A DNA stretch of 64,000 nucleotides from Nitrospirota bacterium (GCA_020027965.1 JAHRHE010000004.1:1-64000); one strand, 5' to 3'. Shown: positions 55,011 to 64,000, counted from the stretch's first letter. The notes: a model not told the origin generated them from the letters alone. Numbers and translations: made by a program.

Positions 55011-55088
55011 CATTGAATCGCTTTCTCGCTTGGTCGTTGATTCGTTGACATCAGTCAATCCCCCAATGATCCAATCATTCAATGCTTG
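55011..55088. repeat. Octamer-word hairpin, words TCGNNNNN / CAATNNNN
   Basis: The left block is TCGCTTTC, TCGCTTGG, TCGTTGAT, TCGTTGAC (55018-55049). The right block is CAATCCCC, CAATGATC, CAATCATT, CAATGCTT (55057-55088). CATTGAAT (55011-55018) and ATTCAATG (55077-55084) are perfect complements. The design equals that of the heptamer elements but with an eight-base period. It lies in the gap before the aminotransferase gene. Confidence 0.8.
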
Positions 55089-56109
55089 CCTGATGTACCA
55101 TACCCTTGGGCGGGGCTCAAGGATTTCCGCTCTCCAAGCGCCAGCACGAGCCGCTCGTATTCCCGTTCCTGGTGACGGACCATTTCCCGGATGTCGAACT
55201 CCTTAGTCAATGACTGGCCCTCTGCTCCCATCCGGGCTGCGATGTCCGGGTGAGCCAGAAGATGCAACACCCGTTCGGCAAGCCCGCGGATATCCCCCGG
55301 CTCCAGCAGGTGGCCGTTGACCCCGTCTTGAATCACTTCCGCAGCGCCGTCCACCCGCGTGCCCACCACCGGCACGCCGCTGGCCAGCGCTTCCAGATAC
55401 ACCCGCGGCAGACCTTCCCAGAGGGAGGTCAGGACACATAGATCGAGGCAGCGCATGATCTCGGGGACGTCCCGGCGCCAGCCGGTCAGATGAAATCGCC
55501 CGGTCAGCCCAAGCCGTCCCACCTCGGACTCCACCGCTGGACGCGGATTTGTCGTAGGGCCTGAAGATCGACTCCGCTCCTGACTACCGCACACTGCTCT
55601 GCCGAAAAAATCCCGAGCTCGATCCCGAGCCGGCGATTCGCCTCCGACACGGCGAAGAACCGCGTCGTGAACCGGCCTGTCGCGCGCTCCAGTTCGATCA
55701 GGAGCTGCCGAAGGAGCGGGTGTTGGTACCGGGTAAACCCGTAGCCATGGATGGAATGGATGATAATCGGGATTCCTGCGAGGCGCGCAGCCCAGCGTCC
55801 GAGAATGCCGGCCTTGGAGCTGTGCGTGTGCACGATCGCGGGCTTCAGCCGCCTGAGCAGGGCGGTGAGGGACCAGAGCGCGCGCAGATCGGCCAGAGGT
55901 CGGATCGGCCGCATGAGCGAGCGCACCTGGTGAAACTCGACCCCCGGTAACGCCCGCGCCTCTTCGTCCAGGAGACCGGGCTCGCCCGTGATCAACACGG
56001 GGCGGAATCGGGCGGGGTCGAGGTGGGACACGGTGAACAGGGTGTTCTGCTGAGCGCCGCCCAGCTCCAACTGGGTGATCATATGGGCAACCGGTACGCG
56101 GGTGGTCAT
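55079..56109 (-). pseudogene. GT4 glycosyltransferase broken by an internal deletion and frameshift
   Basis: From ATG 56109 the frame gives MTTRVPVAHMITQLELGGAQQ and IVHTHSSKAGILGR, then GVDLQALR, and ends early at 55504. A second frame then continues from RPAVESEVGRLGLTGRFHLTGWRRDVPEIM to the stop at 55079, with LCVLTSLWEGLPRVYLEALASGVPVVGT. These are the N- and C-terminal halves of one GT4 enzyme. The usual middle section (first strand and loops of the second Rossmann fold, about 40 residues) is missing, so the join near 55540 looks like a deletion of non-triplet length. An assembly error would look the same. Confidence 0.75.
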
Positions 56110-56115
56110 CGTCCA

Positions 56116-57444
56116 TCACGCGCGAACGGCCCGCGCCGATTCCGGGCTCTTCAGACGCTCGGCCAGCCGTTTGCCCTGCCCGATCGCGTCCTCCATCGAG
56201 CTGTGCTCCCACCGTCCGTACCGGCCGATCGAATGGATACCTTTGGCCTCCAACTCGGCCAGGATGGCCGGCAGGGCTCCCGCCCGGTGCCGATCGAACA
56301 GGACGTAGGCGTAGCGGATGTCCCGCACATCGGCCGTCACGATCTTCTCGTCCCGCCTGAAGATCCCGGCCTTTTCCAGTCCAGACTTGATGCGCTCGAT
56401 GAGCACGGACGTCTCGACCACGTCGGTCGGTTGGTGGGAAATCTCCACGTACAGCGAGCTGCAACCGGGGGGACCCAAGGCGGAGGAGAAGTTCATCGGG
56501 AATCCTGCCCGATAGAAGGGGTAGTCCCGTTCAGGGAAGTAGATCCAGTGTTTGTCTGAGACGCCTTCCCTGGCCACACCGAGGTTCACGTTATACACGG
56601 ACACGCACCGGAGCCCCTTCGCCGCTTCTCTGATCGCCTGCGGGAGGTCCGTGCAGCGTCGCACCAGCTCAGGGACGGGGATCGTGGACACGAGCGTGTC
56701 GTACTCCTCCGTCCGGACTCCATGGCACTTATCCTGGAACGTCGCGCGGCGACGCGCCGTGTCGACCTCGATCAGCTCGCACCCATGATGGACATTCGAG
56801 ACCCCGCCGAGGAAGGCCCTCGGCAGGGCTTCGATCCCGCCCTGAGAGGGGTACAGGAACGAGGGATTGTACCCGAAGGCTTTATCCTTGATGCCCAACG
56901 CCCCGTTCACCACATCCTTGAGCTCCGGCTTCGGCACAAGCCAGGAGACCCAATCCGAGGTCAGTTCATCCAACGGAACCTGCCAGAGTTTCTCATTGAA
57001 CGGCACCATGAAATGCTTAGCCATGCCCTCTCCAAGGTTCTCCAGAATCCAGGCCTTAAAGGAGCGCTCCTCAGGGGACTTCGTCGATGCCGGGGTCGTC
57101 AGGGTCGCGATGAATCCCAGCAGACACTCGCGAACCACCTCTGGCGGCAGGCCGAAGGTGTTCACCTGGAACGGATATTCCGTGTAGGTCTGATGGGAGT
57201 AGATATAGGAGCGACGGATGTGCTTTTGCAGGCGCCCGGTGAGCAACCCTTCAACGAGCGCCCGAATATCCGCCTGGCGAAAGTGCAGCAGATGGCCGGT
57301 GATATCGAAGGTGAAGCCGTCGAGTTGATAGGACCGGCACAGGCCGCCCACCTCCTGTTCCTTCTCAAACAGCCGGTACGGCACCCCATTCAGGTGAAAG
57401 GCAGCGCTCAACCCGGCCAGACCGGCTCCGACGATGACGATCAT
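56116..57444 (-). CDS. FAD-dependent oxidoreductase of the amine oxidase/UDP-galactopyranose mutase-like group
   Basis: The 442-aa protein starts MIVIVGAGLAGLSAAFHLNG (FAD-binding GxGxxG) at ATG 57444, behind GGAGAAGCC. It continues with FEKEQEVGGLCRSY, and ends with a SIGRYGRWEHSSMEDAIGQGKRLAERL FAD segment. Such genes occur in exopolysaccharide clusters beside glycosyltransferases and may reshape sugar rings or make double bonds, but the reaction is not known. It lies 2 bases from the WecA-like gene stop and 6 from the next gene, so one operon is clear. Confidence 0.8.
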   Translation of the reverse strand: MIVIVGAGLAGLSAAFHLNGVPYRLFEKEQEVGGLCRSYQLDGFTFDITGHLLHFRQADIRALVEGLLTGRLQKHIRRSYIYSHQTYTEYPFQVNTFGLPPEVVRECLLGFIATLTTPASTKSPEERSFKAWILENLGEGMAKHFMVPFNEKLWQVPLDELTSDWVSWLVPKPELKDVVNGALGIKDKAFGYNPSFLYPSQGGIEALPRAFLGGVSNVHHGCELIEVDTARRRATFQDKCHGVRTEEYDTLVSTIPVPELVRRCTDLPQAIREAAKGLRCVSVYNVNLGVAREGVSDKHWIYFPERDYPFYRAGFPMNFSSALGPPGCSSLYVEISHQPTDVVETSVLIERIKSGLEKAGIFRRDEKIVTADVRDIRYAYVLFDRHRAGALPAILAELEAKGIHSIGRYGRWEHSSMEDAIGQGKRLAERLKSPESARAVRA

Positions 57445-57446
57445 GA

Positions 57447-58490
57447 TCAGGCTTCTCCAGGACCGTCCGGCGCCGCGGTCGCCTGAAATACCCGCCGGGG
57501 TTTCGCGTCCATCCGAATGAGCACCACCGCCACGCCCCCCAGACCGGCCCCCGCGAGCCCGATCATGATGAGCGCCACCTGTTCCTGGACTAGCATGACC
57601 GTCACACCGATGCTCCCCATCAACACCGTACCCAAGTAGCTGAGCGCGACCACCTGCGAAACGGTGAGCCCCCATTGCCGGAGGCGGAGCGCCACATGAT
57701 CCGGGCTCCCGAGGAAGATCGGGAGCCCCCGGCGAAAGCGGACATACATGACGAAGAGCGTATCGAAGATCGGCACCCCCAGGATCAGGACGGGACTCAG
57801 CAGGGAGATACGATGGCCGTCCGTATATCGCCCGATCATCGCGAGCGCGCCCAGCATGAGCCCCACGAACAAGGCTCCCGCGTCCCCCATATAAATCGTC
57901 GCAGGATGGAAGTTGTATCGCAGGAACCCCAGCAGGCTGCCGGCCAGGGCCGCCAGCATGAACGCAATGGTCGTGTCGCCCTTCAGGACAGCCACCACAA
58001 GCAGAAAGGCCGCGCAGATGAGACCCACGCCGGCCGACAGCCCGTCCATAATATCGAGCAGATTAAACGCATTGATGATCCCGATCATCCAGAGGACGGT
58101 CAGCGCGATGTCCAGCCAGGCCGGCAAGGCGGCGATTTCGATCATGACACCGCTCTTGATCAAGACGAAGACCGCGAGGAACTGGCCGGCGAGCTTCGTC
58201 CCGGGCGACAGCACCCCGAAATCATCGATCAATCCGAGCATCATCACCAACGTCCCGGCCAGCACGATGCCCAGGACGTCCTGCCGGAACTCGAAGGTGA
58301 ACGCGAGGCTCACCAGGAAGGCCAGGTAGATCGCCAGCCCGCCGAGGTACGGGACCGGCTCGCGCTGGTGTTTGAGGCGTCCGTCGGGGTTGTCCACCAT
58401 GCCGTACTTGAGCGCGGCGCGGCGCGCCAATGGCACACCGTACATCGAGAGGAAGAACGCCAGCCCGAATGTCAACGCCAGCAGAAACAT
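57447..58490 (-). CDS. WecA/TagO-like polyprenyl-phosphate sugar-1-phosphate transferase
   Basis: The 347-aa membrane protein has about ten hydrophobic segments. It carries the family motifs YLGGLAIYLAF near 48, LGLIDDF (Asp pair near 90), NAFNLLDIMDGLSAG near 142, and GFLRYNFHPATIYMGDAGALFVG near 187. It transfers a sugar 1-phosphate, usually GlcNAc-1-P, to undecaprenyl phosphate and so starts glycan assembly. This makes the cluster a surface-polysaccharide system. The stop is 2 bases before the FAD enzyme start. Confidence 0.9.
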   Translation of the reverse strand: MFLLALTFGLAFFLSMYGVPLARRAALKYGMVDNPDGRLKHQREPVPYLGGLAIYLAFLVSLAFTFEFRQDVLGIVLAGTLVMMLGLIDDFGVLSPGTKLAGQFLAVFVLIKSGVMIEIAALPAWLDIALTVLWMIGIINAFNLLDIMDGLSAGVGLICAAFLLVVAVLKGDTTIAFMLAALAGSLLGFLRYNFHPATIYMGDAGALFVGLMLGALAMIGRYTDGHRISLLSPVLILGVPIFDTLFVMYVRFRRGLPIFLGSPDHVALRLRQWGLTVSQVVALSYLGTVLMGSIGVTVMLVQEQVALIMIGLAGAGLGGVAVVLIRMDAKPRRVFQATAAPDGPGEA

Positions 58491-58503
58491 CAGGTGCCTT
58501 CCC

Positions 58504-59739
58504 TCACGTCCGCGCCTCCCTCAGTCGACCGGCGCTCTCATAGAGGCTCTGGAGATAGTCCAGATAGGCATCCATGGAGTGTTGTCGCGTCACACGCTCC
58601 CGGGCACGAGCCCCCATCGCCGCAGCCTGACCGGCATCGTTGAGCAAACGGACGATCGCGTCAGCGACGCAGTCGGGTTTGGCTTCCACCCGCGCTCCGA
58701 CCGTCTCGTCCACCAGTCTCCAGGTCAGGCCGACATCCGTGGCGACCGCCGCCGCGCCGGAGGCCATGGCCTCCAGCAGCGCCTGCGATGGGTAATTGTC
58801 GGTCTGCTGTAAGGACACGAAGACCAGCGCCTCCGCCAGGATGGCCTCGACCTGGTCGCGCCATCCGACCTCCGTGCAGGAATCGAGCCCGTGCCGCTTC
58901 ACCAGCGCCTCGACCTGACGCTTGAGGGGGCCCTCACCCAGCACGAAAAAGCGAGCGGACGGGATCTGTTCATGGACCAGTGCACTGGCTTCCACGAAGA
59001 GACACGGGCTCTTTTCAGGAATGAATCGACCGGAGAATACCACCCACGGCCGTTTCGACGCAGCCGGCCGGAAGCGGGAGATGTCGAGGCAGCTTCCAGT
59101 CGAGACACGGATCCGCTCGGGCGGAATCCCTTCCCGCAAGAGCGCGTCACGAATCGGCTCGGTCAGAGCATCGACGATTCGGGCCAGCTTGAGCGACAGG
59201 CGGTACAGGGAGAGCCCCACCGGCAATCCGACCATATCACGGGGTGGGCCGACCACCGAGACGATCGCGGGCGGAGCCAACCCAGAGAGCTGCCACGGCA
59301 GCGCCACGTATGCCCCGCCGAGCACGAGGTGAACCGCATCCGGCCGACGCCGAATCAGCCACCACCCGACCGTTACGCACGCAACGGCATAGTCGAGTTT
59401 GCGCAGACCGAACGCCAGCGCCGCAGCGACTCGCTCCAGGCCTCCTCGCCAAGCCTCGTCGGTCCTGCCGGTGTTCCCCCTTTCGAGGTATCCGAACCAG
59501 CGGCGCGCGAACCGCCCCACCCGCTCCTTCAGCACCAGCGCGGGCCTTTCACCAGCGGCGAGCACGCCTGCCCGGATCAGCCCGGCCAGCAGGGACTCGT
59601 TGATGACGAGCGAAATCGGATAGTCCCTCGTTCGGAGGTTTCCATAGACCTGTCCGAATCGACGCTCGGCTCCACCCACGCTGCTGTTATTAAGGAGGAG
59701 CATCGCGACGTGCGGCGCGTGATGCAGTCGATTAATCAA
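58504..59739 (-). CDS. GT4 glycosyltransferase
   Basis: I use a TTG start at 59739, which follows GGAGG and overlaps the asnB stop (ATTGATTAA); ATG 59703 would cut into the first strand VAMLLLNNSSVGGAERRF. The 411-aa protein has the Rossmann pair VVFSGRFIPEKSPCLFVEA and the GT4 end with VSLQQTDNYPSQALLEAMASGAAAVATDVG (E-x7-E sugar-nucleotide site). The transferred sugar is unknown. It lies between asnB and the WecA-like gene. Confidence 0.88.
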   Translation of the reverse strand: MINRLHHAPHVAMLLLNNSSVGGAERRFGQVYGNLRTRDYPISLVINESLLAGLIRAGVLAAGERPALVLKERVGRFARRWFGYLERGNTGRTDEAWRGGLERVAAALAFGLRKLDYAVACVTVGWWLIRRRPDAVHLVLGGAYVALPWQLSGLAPPAIVSVVGPPRDMVGLPVGLSLYRLSLKLARIVDALTEPIRDALLREGIPPERIRVSTGSCLDISRFRPAASKRPWVVFSGRFIPEKSPCLFVEASALVHEQIPSARFFVLGEGPLKRQVEALVKRHGLDSCTEVGWRDQVEAILAEALVFVSLQQTDNYPSQALLEAMASGAAAVATDVGLTWRLVDETVGARVEAKPDCVADAIVRLLNDAGQAAAMGARARERVTRQHSMDAYLDYLQSLYESAGRLREART

Positions 59740-61711
59740 TGAACCTCCGCAGCCAACATTCCAGGTTGATCCACCGCCAGACCGCCGGACCCATCGCGCT
59801 CCGTCCCCCGCAATAGCCGCGGTAGAGTTCTGTGAGCGCAGGTGCGCGCCAGTAGGGACGCGCGCGCATGCGCTCAGAGCCAAGCAGGGCCTCGATGCGT
59901 GGACGAAGCACGCCCCGCAGCCACTGGTCCTGGGGCGTGACAAACCCCATTTTGTCATGCCGCAGCCGAATTCCTTCTGGCAACACGCCGATCATTGCTT
60001 CACGCAGCACCATCTTCGTCATCCCCTCCCTGAGCTTCAGCTCTGGCGGAAGACGCACGAGCCACTCAACGAGGCGGTGGTCCAGAAACGGCAGTCGAGC
60101 TTCCACTGAGAAAGCCATCGCGTTGCGGTCTTCGTAATGAAGGAGTGCAGGGAGGTCCTGGGTCAGCCCACGGACGACGTGTGCGCCGAGCACCGTGTGG
60201 CCCTCCAGGGATGGCCTGTCATCAGACGACATCGGTCTACGATACTGGCCGGCAAAGCCCGGATCCAGCCACTCGGCCTCACCCAGGACACGCGAGCGAA
60301 GCCATCGCACCGGGCCTCCCGGCAACAAACCCCTGGCGAGGCCAGCCAGCGCCGTGGCCTGGAGCCCGCCGTGCACACGGCGCCAGGCCGCCCACTCCCG
60401 CGCCGCTGAGATCCACTGTCCTCTCCTGATGCAATCCGTCAGGCGGGACCCGATGTAACCTGGATAGCCGAGGAGCACCTCATCCGCCCCCTGCCCGTCC
60501 AGCAAGACTTTCATACCCGCTCGCCCCGCAGCCCGCATCACCTCCCACTGGGCGAGGACGCTCGTACCGGCGAACGGTTCCTCCTGATGCCACAGGATCT
60601 CCGGGAGCGCGTCGAACAGGCGCACCGGATCAGGAAACACCTCGTGGTTGTCGGCTCCCGTCCGGGCCAGGACGGCCCGGATGTAGGCCCGCTCGTCATA
60701 GCGCGGGTCAGCGTGGCACGAGGAGAACGTCTGCGGCCGATGGCCGCGCCCGGCCCCGGGCAAGGCTTCGCCACCTGGTTGACCGGCCAGAAGGCGGCAC
60801 ATCAGACAGACGATCGTGGAGGAGTCCAGGCCGCCGCTGAGACAGCTTCCGACAGGAACATCCGCCCGCAGCTCCAGCCGTACACTGTCCTCAATAAGCT
60901 CACGCGTTCGGGCGGCGCCTTCGTCGGCGCTGACTGCGTTAGTCCCTTCGGGAACCTGCCACCACCGTTCGTGCGCGATACAGATCGGCCCCTCGGCTCT
61001 TCCGCCTCGAACCGTCAAACACTCACCGGGAGCCAATTGGTGGATTCCTTCAAAGAAGGTGTCGGTCGTATGGTCCTGGCGGGACCGCGTCAAGTAATCC
61101 AGCACGGCCGCCTGGTTTGGAACTCTGGCAAAGAAGGGATCCATGAGCAGTGCCTTGATCTCGGAGGCGAAGAGAAACCGCCGCGCATCTCGACGATAAT
61201 AAAACGGCTTGATCCCAAACCGGTCTCGAGCACAAAAGAGCGTGTGACTCCGATCGTCCCAGACTGCGAACGCGAACATCCCGTTCAGACGGTCCAGACA
61301 GGCCGGGCCCCACCGGCGGAAGGCTTCCAGCGCCACCTCCGTGTCGGACGAAGAGCGAAACCGGTGCCCCAGCGCCGTCAGCTCCCGGCGCAGCTCCGGG
61401 GCGTTGTACACCTCCCCGTTGTACGTGATCCAGTAATGCCCATCCTCGGTCCCCATCGGCTGATGCCCGAGCGGTGTCAGGTCCACGATCGCCAGCCGCC
61501 GATGCCCCAATCCTGCGGCATACTGGCCGCTCACGCGACAGTCGCTCAGCTTCCCGGCCACCGCGAGCGGCTTTTCCCGGTGGCCAAGCGCCAGCAGCAC
61601 GTAGCCCTCCCCATCAGGCCCGCGATGCGCGAGCGCCCTGGTCATGGCTTCGAGCAGCCGGACGTCCACCGGTCGATCGTCACCTTGTATGATTCCCGCT
61701 ATCCCGCACAT
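59732..61711 (-). CDS. asnB: Asparagine synthase-like amidotransferase
   Basis: From ATG 61711 the protein has 659 aa with catalytic Cys2 in MCGIAGI, then ALAHRGPDGEG and ITYNGEVYNAPELR (glutaminase domain). VGSCLSGGLDSSTIVCLM is the ATP pyrophosphatase loop, and VEARLPFLDHRLVEWL lies near the C terminus. AsnB makes asparagine from aspartate and glutamine. Inside polysaccharide clusters such enzymes often amidate sugar acids of the glycan, which I consider likely here. Its stop overlaps the next gene's start. Confidence 0.9.
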   Translation of the reverse strand: MCGIAGIIQGDDRPVDVRLLEAMTRALAHRGPDGEGYVLLALGHREKPLAVAGKLSDCRVSGQYAAGLGHRRLAIVDLTPLGHQPMGTEDGHYWITYNGEVYNAPELRRELTALGHRFRSSSDTEVALEAFRRWGPACLDRLNGMFAFAVWDDRSHTLFCARDRFGIKPFYYRRDARRFLFASEIKALLMDPFFARVPNQAAVLDYLTRSRQDHTTDTFFEGIHQLAPGECLTVRGGRAEGPICIAHERWWQVPEGTNAVSADEGAARTRELIEDSVRLELRADVPVGSCLSGGLDSSTIVCLMCRLLAGQPGGEALPGAGRGHRPQTFSSCHADPRYDERAYIRAVLARTGADNHEVFPDPVRLFDALPEILWHQEEPFAGTSVLAQWEVMRAAGRAGMKVLLDGQGADEVLLGYPGYIGSRLTDCIRRGQWISAAREWAAWRRVHGGLQATALAGLARGLLPGGPVRWLRSRVLGEAEWLDPGFAGQYRRPMSSDDRPSLEGHTVLGAHVVRGLTQDLPALLHYEDRNAMAFSVEARLPFLDHRLVEWLVRLPPELKLREGMTKMVLREAMIGVLPEGIRLRHDKMGFVTPQDQWLRGVLRPRIEALLGSERMRARPYWRAPALTELYRGYCGGRSAMGPAVWRWINLECWLRRFID

Positions 61712-61753
61712 CGTCGGATCGGTTACCCCTCTTCCGCCATGTCCCCGTCGCAC

Positions 61754-61914
61754 CCGATCGGATCTTCACCGCCCACCGCCCGCGGATGCCGCTTAGACCT
61801 ACCTTGGACCGTGATCAACAAGGTTTCGAGTTTATCCTGGTAATACACGTGTTCTCATACCCACGCTTCGCGGCGCGTTGGCCCTTCTCCATCGGTGCCG
61901 CCTGAGCCCGTCGC
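61754..61914. other. Intergenic gap upstream of asnB
   Basis: About 160 to 200 bases separate the GT4 stop and the asnB start. The minus strand has TTGATC and TAAGCG 17 bases apart, a weak promoter candidate, but no other signal. No ORF or repeat is visible. Confidence 0.35.
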
Positions 61915-63066
61915 CTAGTCTTGCGGGCAGACCCCTGCCAGGTTCCAATACAAGGTTTCCATCTTCGACATCTCGCGCTGCTGGTCGCCGACTTCCCTCA
62001 CCCTGGTCCGGTTTCTCATCGCGACATCCCGCCGCAGGCCAGCATCGCGCAACACGCCGATCACGGCCCCTGCGAGATCGCCATCGTCCGGATCAACAAG
62101 GAATCCGTTCATCCCGTGGCTAATGATCTCGGCATACTGGGGCAGCCGGTTCAGAATCGGCACGGTCCCACAGGCCATGGCCTCCAGCAGCGTGTTGGGC
62201 ATCCCGTCCGACCGCGGCACCATGACCACGGCATCGGCAAGGTTGAGCCAGAGCGGCATCTGCGAATGCGGAATTGTCCCGAGAAACCTGACCCGATCCG
62301 CCAAACCCAGGTCGGAGGCAAGCCTGCGCAGCCCGGTAACATAGTCGGGGTCAGCATGCGCTTCGGCCACCGCGAGCACCGCGTTAGGAACCTTCTCGCA
62401 CACCGCCGGCAGAGCTTTGACGATCCGATCGAGGTGGTAACATGGCTGTGCCAAACGTGGGCTGAAGATCACTCGGCTACCTTCACCAATGTCCCAACGC
62501 TCCCGCAGCGAGCGGACATCCAGGCCAGGCCTGAATAACCTTAGGTCCACCCCCCAGCCGATGCGGGCCATCCGCTTCACCTGAGGGAGCACCTCGCGGA
62601 CTCGTGTCTCCAAGTACGCGGAATGGACGGTCACCAGATCGGCCAGACCCAGTACGGTCCGCGTCAGCGTCCTGCTGTACGGCTCCTTGAAGGCACCCTG
62701 CTCCTCCAGCACATCGCTGCCCCAAGGTGTCACCACACAGGGATGGCCACCGGCGAGCGGCAGGCCCCAAGCCAGTCCTCGCAGATAATGGACATGCACC
62801 ACATCCGGATTCAGACGGCGCACCGTAAGCGCCATCCGAGCAGCGGACAGGAGCCGGGCCAGCTTGCGCGGTTCTGCCGGCCTACCAACCTCGACTTGTC
62901 GGAAAGCCAGAACCGGACCTTCCGCCGGCTCGACGGTGATCACCGTAGCCTCATGCCCTCTCTCGGCAAACCACTCGACCCAGCGCCGGAGTGAAACCGA
63001 GTCTGCGGGGCCTACAAAGCATAACCGTAGCCGCTTCACGGCACGTCCCCTCTGATCTCCGCTCAC
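61915..63066 (-). CDS. GT4 glycosyltransferase
   Basis: The 383-aa protein starts at GTG 63066, overlapping the upstream stop as GTGA; an in-frame GTG at 63039 with GAGGGG before it is an alternative. It has LRLCFVGPADSVSLRRWVEWF, VVHVHYLRGLAWGLPLA, GWGVDLRLFRPG, the VIFSPRLAQPCYHLDRIVKA strand and VVMVPRSDGMPNTLLEAMACGTVPI with the ExxxxxxxE pair. It lacks a signal peptide and acts at the inner face of the membrane. The sugar is unknown. Confidence 0.9.
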   Translation of the reverse strand: MSGDQRGRAVKRLRLCFVGPADSVSLRRWVEWFAERGHEATVITVEPAEGPVLAFRQVEVGRPAEPRKLARLLSAARMALTVRRLNPDVVHVHYLRGLAWGLPLAGGHPCVVTPWGSDVLEEQGAFKEPYSRTLTRTVLGLADLVTVHSAYLETRVREVLPQVKRMARIGWGVDLRLFRPGLDVRSLRERWDIGEGSRVIFSPRLAQPCYHLDRIVKALPAVCEKVPNAVLAVAEAHADPDYVTGLRRLASDLGLADRVRFLGTIPHSQMPLWLNLADAVVMVPRSDGMPNTLLEAMACGTVPILNRLPQYAEIISHGMNGFLVDPDDGDLAGAVIGVLRDAGLRRDVAMRNRTRVREVGDQQREMSKMETLYWNLAGVCPQD

Positions 63067-64000
63067 TCTCCAACTCTGGGTCGTTGTCCAACGAGACCCC
63101 GAACCAAGGCCTTTAACTCGCTCGCAGAGCGGCTCAGATCATGGTGCGTGGTCGCATACTCATGTCCACGATCCCCCAGCTTCGCTCGCAGTTCCTCAGA
63201 GCTGCAGATCTGCCCGGCCGCTGCCACCAGCCGTCCAAACGAGCCGGCCGCGCAGATTCCAATTCCGTGTTGCCTTAGCACCCCGTCCGGGTCGACCATC
63301 CATGAGAGAATCGGCGTCCCGTGCACGGCTGCCTGCACGAAGGTGTTGGGAAATCCCTCGTACGTCGAGGTGTTGATGAACAGCTTGGCCCGCTCAAAGT
63401 GCTGGTCCATGTCGCTCAATGGAACATCCTCATACACCGTAAGATTCACCAGCGTTCCGGCCCGCTCCTGGATCGTGGTCATCAGATCCTGGTACTCGGG
63501 GTGACGCATGACCACCATCACGCATCGCTCATTCGGGAGACGCTCGACCAGATCCAGAAACATCTGTGGCTGCTTCAGCGGATGCGTTCGGCCTACCCAT
63601 AGAACGGTGGTCCTCTGCTCGCCTGTGCGCTTCACGGTTGGGTGCCCGGTGCGGATCAGCCTACCCTCGATTCCATACCGCTCCCGCAGCCAATTCTGAT
63701 GCTCTCTGGTTTGACAGACCACCCCATCAGCTAGGCGCAGGCCGATCGGATAGAGCCACCGCAGGGAACCCCTCACCTGAGTGGACGGCTTGGAGAGATC
63801 AGCGTCGGACACCACGACGAACACGAACCGACGACGCAACAGGCGACAGATCAGCGCATACGCCCCTACCTCGACGCCGGCCCCGGCATGCAGGTACACA
63901 TCCGCGTCAATGGCGCGCAGGATGCCGTACATCGCCCAGAAGGCCGCCGCATAACGGGGCGCGGCCCCGAGCGGATCCCACCAGGTTCGGCCGGCTCGCG
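63063..64000 (-). CDS. GT4 glycosyltransferase, N terminus beyond window edge
   Basis: The frame is open to the end of the window: residues before the first internal ATG (63932) read RAGRTWWDPLGAAPRYAAAFWAMYGILRAIDADVYLHAGAG, so the protein starts outside. Visible parts include VVCQTREHQNWLRERYG, VLWVGRTHPLKQPQMFLDLVERL and FINTSTYEGFPNTFVQAAVHGTPILSW, the C-terminal half of a GT4 fold. Its stop overlaps the next gene start (GTGA). It is the first visible gene of the leftward cluster. Confidence 0.88.
   Translation of the reverse strand, partial: RAGRTWWDPLGAAPRYAAAFWAMYGILRAIDADVYLHAGAGVEVGAYALICRLLRRRFVFVVVSDADLSKPSTQVRGSLRWLYPIGLRLADGVVCQTREHQNWLRERYGIEGRLIRTGHPTVKRTGEQRTTVLWVGRTHPLKQPQMFLDLVERLPNERCVMVVMRHPEYQDLMTTIQERAGTLVNLTVYEDVPLSDMDQHFERAKLFINTSTYEGFPNTFVQAAVHGTPILSWMVDPDGVLRQHGIGICAAGSFGRLVAAAGQICSSEELRAKLGDRGHEYATTHHDLSRSASELKALVRGLVGQRPRVGE

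Noticed and set aside
55079-56464. 460-codon minus-strand frame as a single intact protein
   Set aside because: Its N-terminal two-thirds is a shadow of the other frame; only the C-terminal part from about 55550 downward is GT4 sequence.

Overview
The window is GC-rich, densely coded chromosomal DNA from a Gram-negative bacterium. A Kdo hydroxylase-family protein, several lipoboxes and a surface-polysaccharide cluster point to an outer membrane with LPS. The gene mix (GH57 glycosidase beside galT, amgK-murU, a TtuA-like tRNA thiolase with its carrier, AMMECR1 and DUF1015 proteins, a haem-copper-oxidase-like membrane protein, many orphan lipoproteins) resembles Nitrospirota (Nitrospira-like) genomes. 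That assignment is inference with moderate to low confidence. I saw no tRNA, rRNA, CRISPR array or complete insertion sequence.

Layout. 0-3 kb: a secreted GH-A-like protein among three toxin-antitoxin loci (PemK/MazF tail, VapBC, and a RelE-like toxin with a Phd-like antitoxin). 3-5.4 kb: PilZ protein, a lower-GC methyltransferase, NlpC/P60-like lipoprotein. 5.5-11.8 kb: thiD and a run of membrane and lipoproteins including a VWA lipoprotein, an alpha/beta hydrolase, and a membrane ORF broken by one in-frame TGA. 11.9-18.4 kb: envelope proteins, an FGE-sulfatase-fold protein, a Ycf46-like AAA+ ATPase and a pentapeptide-repeat protein. 18.5-24.6 kb: gltD and gltB, with divergent polyprenyl diphosphate synthase. 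26-34 kb: AMMECR1, DUF1015, DUF2310, an NtrC-type regulator and a copper P-type ATPase. 34-45.5 kb: murU-amgK (peptidoglycan recycling), aldo/keto reductase, VanZ, GH57-galT, the TtuB/TtuA-like pair, a DnaJ-CbpM pair, DUF2892, Spy-like and PepSY proteins. 45.6-47.2 kb: ilvD. 47.6-53.8 kb: secreted proteins, including two paralogues of which one carries a degenerate Lon-like domain, plus the Kdo hydroxylase-family gene. 53.9-64 kb: a leftward polysaccharide cluster (DegT aminotransferase, FAD enzyme, WecA-like transferase, AsnB, four glycosyltransferases, one damaged by an internal deletion).

The most unusual signal is a set of intergenic elements made of degenerate words about 7 bases long, usually in two blocks whose words are reverse complements of each other. 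The word differs between loci (GTGACGN, ATGGNNN, GCTGATG, NCTCAGN, GCCTNNN, NTCGTNN; one octamer version) while period and inverted design are kept. One array lies in frame inside a membrane-protein gene. A second signal is a group of genes whose -10 hexamer lies directly before the start codon, suggesting leaderless mRNAs.
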